Below are positions 6,086 to 8,203 of a stretch of DNA of 8,203 nt, piece by piece. The DNA is from CAZAQS01 sp964486825. Its GTDB lineage: Bacteria > Chloroflexota > Anaerolineae > Anaerolineales > UBA4823. The stretch spans positions 1-8,203 of the forward strand of contig CAZAQS010000214.1 in the NCBI GenBank assembly GCA_964486825.1, read 5' to 3'. The position numbers and the translations under genes are program-made. Below the pieces are notes generated by a model. It ran no database searches and was not told the origin of the DNA. It saw only the letters and a program-made list of their open reading frames with translations. Each line of letters opens with the position of its first letter. The first letter of the stretch is position 1.

Positions 6086-6910
6086 TTAGGATTTTGCGAT
6101 AATCCCGCGCAGGAAGAGCGCCATGGGGATAAAGCAAACCAGGCCCAAAGCGAATACCACGGACACGTCGACCAAAACGAGGGGGGCGCCGCCAAAGATG
6201 GGTCCCAGGATCATAAACAGGATCAACCCGATGAACAGAGAGCAGGCCTGGAAAAGCAGGGCCGCACCGGCAACAAACCCCAGCGGCTCCCGGTGCCAGA
6301 GCAGGATACCGCTGGCGATCCAGGCCGGCAGGAGCATGAAATCTGCTACCAGGACGCCGGCCTGGATATCGGAAACCGGCGCTCCTCCGGTTATGCCTGT
6401 GATCACTCCCAGGTTTCGCAAGGTAAACAGGAGTCCCAGCCCCGCCAGGACCGCGGCGCCGGCCCGCTCGGCAATAGCCCCTGCCAGGGCTTCTTTTACC
6501 GCCGCTCCGTCGATTCCGGACACCAGTCCAAAAACGGTATAAGCGCTGAGAGCGATCAGCATCAGATATACGACCAACAGTGTGTTATAGGGAACTCCAT
6601 AGGTGTAAGCAATATAGTTGTAAAGGACGTAGAGCAGCGTCCCAGGCCAGAACAGCAGCCCTACCAGCTTGCCGCGCCAGGCCAGCCACATGCTCCCCAG
6701 CAGGAAGGGCAGGCCAAAAAACAGGTTGACCAGGTCGTTGGGCATGAAGGTCTGCAGCAGTTCTTCGGTTGGGTAAATTCGTTCTGGGAAGAAAAGACCA
6801 ACCAGGCTGGCAAGGGCCACCAACAGGGCGATGATGAGCGATGAGAAATAGGCATAGGTTAACCTGTATCTGATGGGTAGATCCCTTATCGATGGATGTA
6901 AGTTGACCAT
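6086..6910 (-). CDS. Multi-pass membrane protein of unknown function (274 aa, about eight helices)
   Basis: I do not recognise a named family. The protein is strongly hydrophobic, with predicted membrane segments near residues 20-41, 59-78, 82-104, 109-131, 149-167, 182-205, 209-236 and 243-266. A short soluble N-terminus (MVNLHPSIRDLPIRYRLTYA) precedes the first helix. The loop after helix 1 is FFPERIYPTEELLQTFMPND and an Ala-rich stretch, GIDGAAVKEALAGAIAERAG, sits between helices 4 and 5. There are no transporter or enzyme motifs I can name. ATG 6908-6910 is the better start: GGAGG at 6916-6920 is five bases upstream, whereas the TTG at 6922 overlaps that site. The MBL stub ends 30 bases upstream on the same strand, so both may share a transcript. 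A strong hairpin terminator follows. Confidence 0.75.
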   Translation of the reverse strand: MVNLHPSIRDLPIRYRLTYAYFSSLIIALLVALASLVGLFFPERIYPTEELLQTFMPNDLVNLFFGLPFLLGSMWLAWRGKLVGLLFWPGTLLYVLYNYIAYTYGVPYNTLLVVYLMLIALSAYTVFGLVSGIDGAAVKEALAGAIAERAGAAVLAGLGLLFTLRNLGVITGITGGAPVSDIQAGVLVADFMLLPAWIASGILLWHREPLGFVAGAALLFQACSLFIGLILFMILGPIFGGAPLVLVDVSVVFALGLVCFIPMALFLRGIIAKS

Positions 6911-6940
6911 CTGTTCCTCCAATCGACCTAACCGTTTGGG

Positions 6941-7108
6941 TCAGTACCGGCTTCCCTGCTCCAGCGTTCGTAGGAAGAGCGTACATTCGCCCAGGTCGAT
7001 CAGTCCGGCGTTGGAAAAGCCTGCGCCGCCCTCGGTCGCAATCGCCGCATACACCCCTTCTGCCAGGGTGTGCAGGGTGAAATGTCCAGATTCGAAATCG
7101 ATTTTCAT
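6941..7108 (-). pseudogene. N-terminal stub of an MBL-fold metallo-hydrolase
   Basis: From ATG 7106-7108 (GGGAGG at 7114-7119, five bases upstream) the frame reads MKIDFESGHFTLHTLAEGVY, then AAIATEGGAGFSNAGLIDLG and ECTL. This is the first beta-strand pair of a metallo-beta-lactamase-fold hydrolase, where one expects to continue into VFDTFLT and later the zinc-binding HxHxDH motif. Instead it goes on FLRTLEQGSRY and stops, after only 55 residues of a usual 200-300. No HxHxDH is present before the next gene. The upstream codons to 7171 (MATRAGREL) are in frame but lack a good ribosome site. The good start signals with a lost body suggest a recent deletion. A short peptide may still be made. 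Confidence 0.65.
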
Positions 7109-7209
7109 CCCGGCCTCCCGCTGATCTCCTGACGACAGCTTTTCAAGCTCCCTTCCTGCGCGTGTTGCCACGCAACAGGATGAGGTATTGGACGAGACTT
7201 GAAGTTGGT

Positions 7210-7215
7210 ATTATA
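7210..7215 (-). promoter_or_regulatory. -10-like TATAAT upstream of the MBL stub and membrane protein
   Basis: On the minus strand this is TATAAT, with an expected start near 7203 and a leader of about 95 bases before ATG 7108. No -35 match is seen at 15-18 bp; one copy of the heptamer AGCGAAT (7228-7234) lies in that region instead, so an activator-dependent promoter is possible. The leader includes a small hairpin (7163-7177, TGTTGC/GCAACA). Confidence 0.35.
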
Positions 7216-7227
7216 TTTCAATACAAA

Positions 7228-7318
7228 AGCGAATGACGCTCAACGCGCTGGGTCAGGACTCATTATACGCTTTTTATTCGCTATGAGTCCTTTCATTCGC
7301 TCGTCCACGGAAGCGAAT
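7228..7318. repeat. Nested inverted repeats built on AGCGAAT and AGGACTCAT
   Basis: The heptamer AGCGAAT occurs at 7228-7234 and 7312-7318, and its complement ATTCGCT at 7276-7282 and 7295-7301. AGCGAATGA (7228-7236) pairs with TCATTCGCT (7293-7301). Inside that, AGGACTCAT (7255-7263) pairs with ATGAGTCCT (7283-7291). The ATTCGCT at 7295-7301 can also pair with 7312-7318, right after the tetR stop. The pairings exclude each other, as in an attenuator, or the units may be protein-binding half-sites. Confidence 0.6.
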
Positions 7319-7912
7319 CTATGCCGGCGGCTTTTCGTGGTGCAGAGCCTGGTATAGCATGCCTGCCATATGCTCGGGGGAATAATCGTTGGGAGTTTCC
7401 AACCACCAGCGGACCGTCTGGAAGACCGCTCCGCTGATCACCTGCAGCAGGATCTCGTCTGGGATGTCGAAACCGGCGTAGATTTTTGGTTTCAGAAGTT
7501 GAAGATCGCGTTCCATCTCGGCTGCCAGGTAGGTCAGGACACGCCCGGTCAGGATGGCCGAGCCCTTTTCGCCGAGCATCACCCTGTACAGGGATTGGTT
7601 GCGCTCTGCGTGGCGGAAGATGTTCAGGTAGCCGTAATATTCGAGTTTTGGCGGCAAGCCATCCTTGAACTGGCTGTGGGCTTCCTTCTCCGTTTCCTGC
7701 AAGCCATCCTGAATGGCCGACCACAGCACATCTTCCTTATCTTTGAAGTGGATGTAGAATGTACCGCGCCCGAGGTCGGCCCGGTCGGTGATATCCTGTA
7801 TGGTGACTGCATCATAGCCCTTTTCGAGCACTAATTCCATAGCTGCATCGATGAGCTGTTTGCGCGTTCGCAAACGGTGGCGCTGGTGGCGGGTAAGAGG
7901 GGGTTCTTCCAT
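7319..7912 (-). CDS. TetR/AcrR-family transcriptional repressor
   Basis: A 197-aa one-component repressor. Residues about 16-63 are the TetR N-terminal DNA-binding domain (RKQLIDAAMELVLEKGYDAV, then the HTH ITDRADLGRGTFYIHFKDKE with recognition helix near 49-56). The C-terminal half resembles the TetR_C_8 type (PF14278-like), ending with the typical AVFQTVRWWLETPNDYSPEH segment; it should bind a small ligand and form the dimer. ATG 7910-7912 is the start: AGGTG (7920-7924) is seven bases upstream and the longer open frame to 8188 runs through the promoters. It diverges from a probable hydrolase gene, the usual arrangement in which the repressor controls its neighbour and itself. The stop is followed at once by an inverted repeat. 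Ligand unknown. Confidence 0.93.
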   Translation of the reverse strand: MEEPPLTRHQRHRLRTRKQLIDAAMELVLEKGYDAVTIQDITDRADLGRGTFYIHFKDKEDVLWSAIQDGLQETEKEAHSQFKDGLPPKLEYYGYLNIFRHAERNQSLYRVMLGEKGSAILTGRVLTYLAAEMERDLQLLKPKIYAGFDIPDEILLQVISGAVFQTVRWWLETPNDYSPEHMAGMLYQALHHEKPPA

Positions 7913-7966
7913 GATTGTACACCTGTTCAATACTGAATCGGCATGAGAATTGGAGTCAGGGATGGA

Positions 7967-7995
7967 TTGACAATCTACTATGAACATTATATATT
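7967..7995 (+). promoter_or_regulatory. Consensus promoter for the divergent hydrolase gene
   Basis: TTGACA (7967-7972) and TATATT (7990-7995) are separated by exactly 17 bp, a near-perfect sigma70-type promoter. The expected start is near 8002, inside the TGACA repeat cluster, leaving a leader of about 85 bases before ATG 8087. The leader contains a small GCCGGA/TCCGGC hairpin (8042-8062). Confidence 0.75.
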
Positions 7996-8014
7996 TAATA
8001 TGACAGTATGTCAA
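7986..8014 (-). promoter_or_regulatory. Consensus promoter for tetR
   Basis: On the minus strand TTGACA (8014-8009) and TATAAT (7991-7986) are both perfect and 17 bp apart. The start is expected near 7979, giving a leader of about 66 bases. It faces and overlaps the hydrolase promoter, so RNA polymerase cannot easily use both at once. Confidence 0.8.
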
Positions 8015-8024
8015 TACTATGACA
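7999..8024. promoter_or_regulatory. TetR operator candidate: TGACA-N3-TGTCA-N6-TGACA
   Basis: TGACA (8001-8005) and TGTCA (8009-8013) form an inverted repeat with a 3-bp centre; a further TGACA (8020-8024) forms a second inverted pair with 8009-8013 across 6 bp. TATGACA is also directly repeated at 7999 and 8018, 19 bp apart. The site covers the tetR -35 and the predicted hydrolase start, so binding would repress both. Confidence 0.6.
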
Positions 8025-8086
8025 CTACGTTCAACAAAACAGCCGGAATTAAATCCTCCGGCAACCAACACCAGGAGATAGGAAAG

Positions 8087-8203
8087 ATGAAAAACAAGGC
8101 CTTCAAGGAACAGGGCAAAGAATTGCAATACCACCGCCAGTTCCAGCGCATGTACTTCAAGGCCAACGACATGGATTTTGCCTTCCAATGGCTGATGGGA
8201 AGC
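8087..8203 (+). CDS. N-terminus of a probable alpha/beta hydrolase (runs off the window)
   Basis: Thirty-nine codons are visible: MKNKAFKEQGKELQYHRQFQ, then RMYFKANDMDFAFQWLMGS, open to the last base. The DFxFQWLMG segment resembles the N-terminal cap region of alpha/beta hydrolases related to 2,6-dihydropseudooxynicotine hydrolase and similar family proteins; the catalytic residues would lie beyond the window, so this is a resemblance only. ATG 8087 has AGGAG at 8073-8077, nine bases upstream. It lies downstream of a near-consensus promoter with a TGACA-type operator shared with the divergent tetR gene, which suggests inducible expression in answer to the repressor's ligand, possibly the enzyme's substrate or product. 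Confidence 0.6.
   Translation, partial: MKNKAFKEQGKELQYHRQFQRMYFKANDMDFAFQWLMGS

Noticed and set aside
6065..6844. 259-codon + strand frame with a perfect AGGAGG five bases before its ATG
   Set aside because: The translation is Gln/Arg/Gly-rich with no domain character and lies fully antisense to a clear eight-helix membrane protein. The AGGAGG is an arm of the terminator hairpin.
7913..8188. N-terminal extension of the TetR frame
   Set aside because: It runs through both consensus promoters and the operator; ATG 7912 has its own AGGTG and begins a normal TetR protein.
1..8203. tRNA, rRNA, CRISPR array, IS element or integrase
   Set aside because: No cloverleaf, conserved rRNA stretch, regular spacer-repeat array, transposase or recombinase motif was seen on either strand.

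Overview
This is a moderately GC-rich bacterial window with tight gene spacing, mostly AGGAGG-type ribosome binding sites and consensus sigma70-like promoters. The protein mix (WYL regulator, SLC13/TrkA-C permease, MOCOS-like class V aminotransferase, CPBP remnant) and the style of the protein sequences suggest an environmental Chloroflexota bacterium, perhaps Anaerolineae. That placement is an impression from family resemblance, not proven. The window looks like accessory or housekeeping DNA with some gene decay. I see no phage, transposase, CRISPR array, rRNA or tRNA.

Layout. 1-579: the 3' part of a serine esterase (PF00756 type, + strand); its extreme left end carries a 28-bp fold-back repeat that looks like an end artefact. 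580-936: non-coding leader. 937-2709: SLC13-family permease with two TrkA-C domains (+). 2710-2822: hairpin and short repeats between convergent genes. 2823-3032: C-terminal remnant of a CPBP membrane protease (-). 3068-4465: PLP enzyme of the NifS/MOCOS type (-). 4466-4567: divergent regulatory gap with a 15-bp palindrome. 4568-about 4755: N-terminal stub of a GNAT acetyltransferase (+), cut off where it meets the 3' end of a WYL-domain regulator (4745-5701, -). The WYL gene has a perfect -10 and an inverted repeat at its transcription start, and a 67-aa orphan gene (5795-5998, +) diverges from it. 6011-6059: strong hairpin terminator. 6086-6910: eight-helix membrane protein of unknown function (-), preceded by an N-terminal stub of an MBL-fold hydrolase (6941-7108, -). 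7172-7318: a spacer with nested inverted repeats. 7319-7912: TetR-family repressor (-). 7913-8086: face-to-face consensus promoters with an operator-like site. 8087-8203: start of a probable alpha/beta hydrolase (+, runs off the window).

How the parts work together. The best-defined functional unit is the right end. A TetR repressor and a divergent hydrolase share one control region in which both promoters have near-consensus -35 and -10 boxes 17 bp apart. A TGACA-N3-TGTCA site covers the tetR -35 and lies at the predicted start of the hydrolase transcript, so one repressor could switch both genes. The WYL regulator shows a similar autoregulatory layout. Three gene fragments (GNAT, MBL, CPBP) within about 4.3 kb point to repeated deletion or rearrangement, or less likely to mis-assembly. 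I do not see a convincing novel multi-gene system. The most interesting items are the divergent TetR operator, the nested repeats downstream of tetR, the orphan 67-aa gene facing the WYL regulator, and the MOCOS-like enzyme without a MOSC partner.
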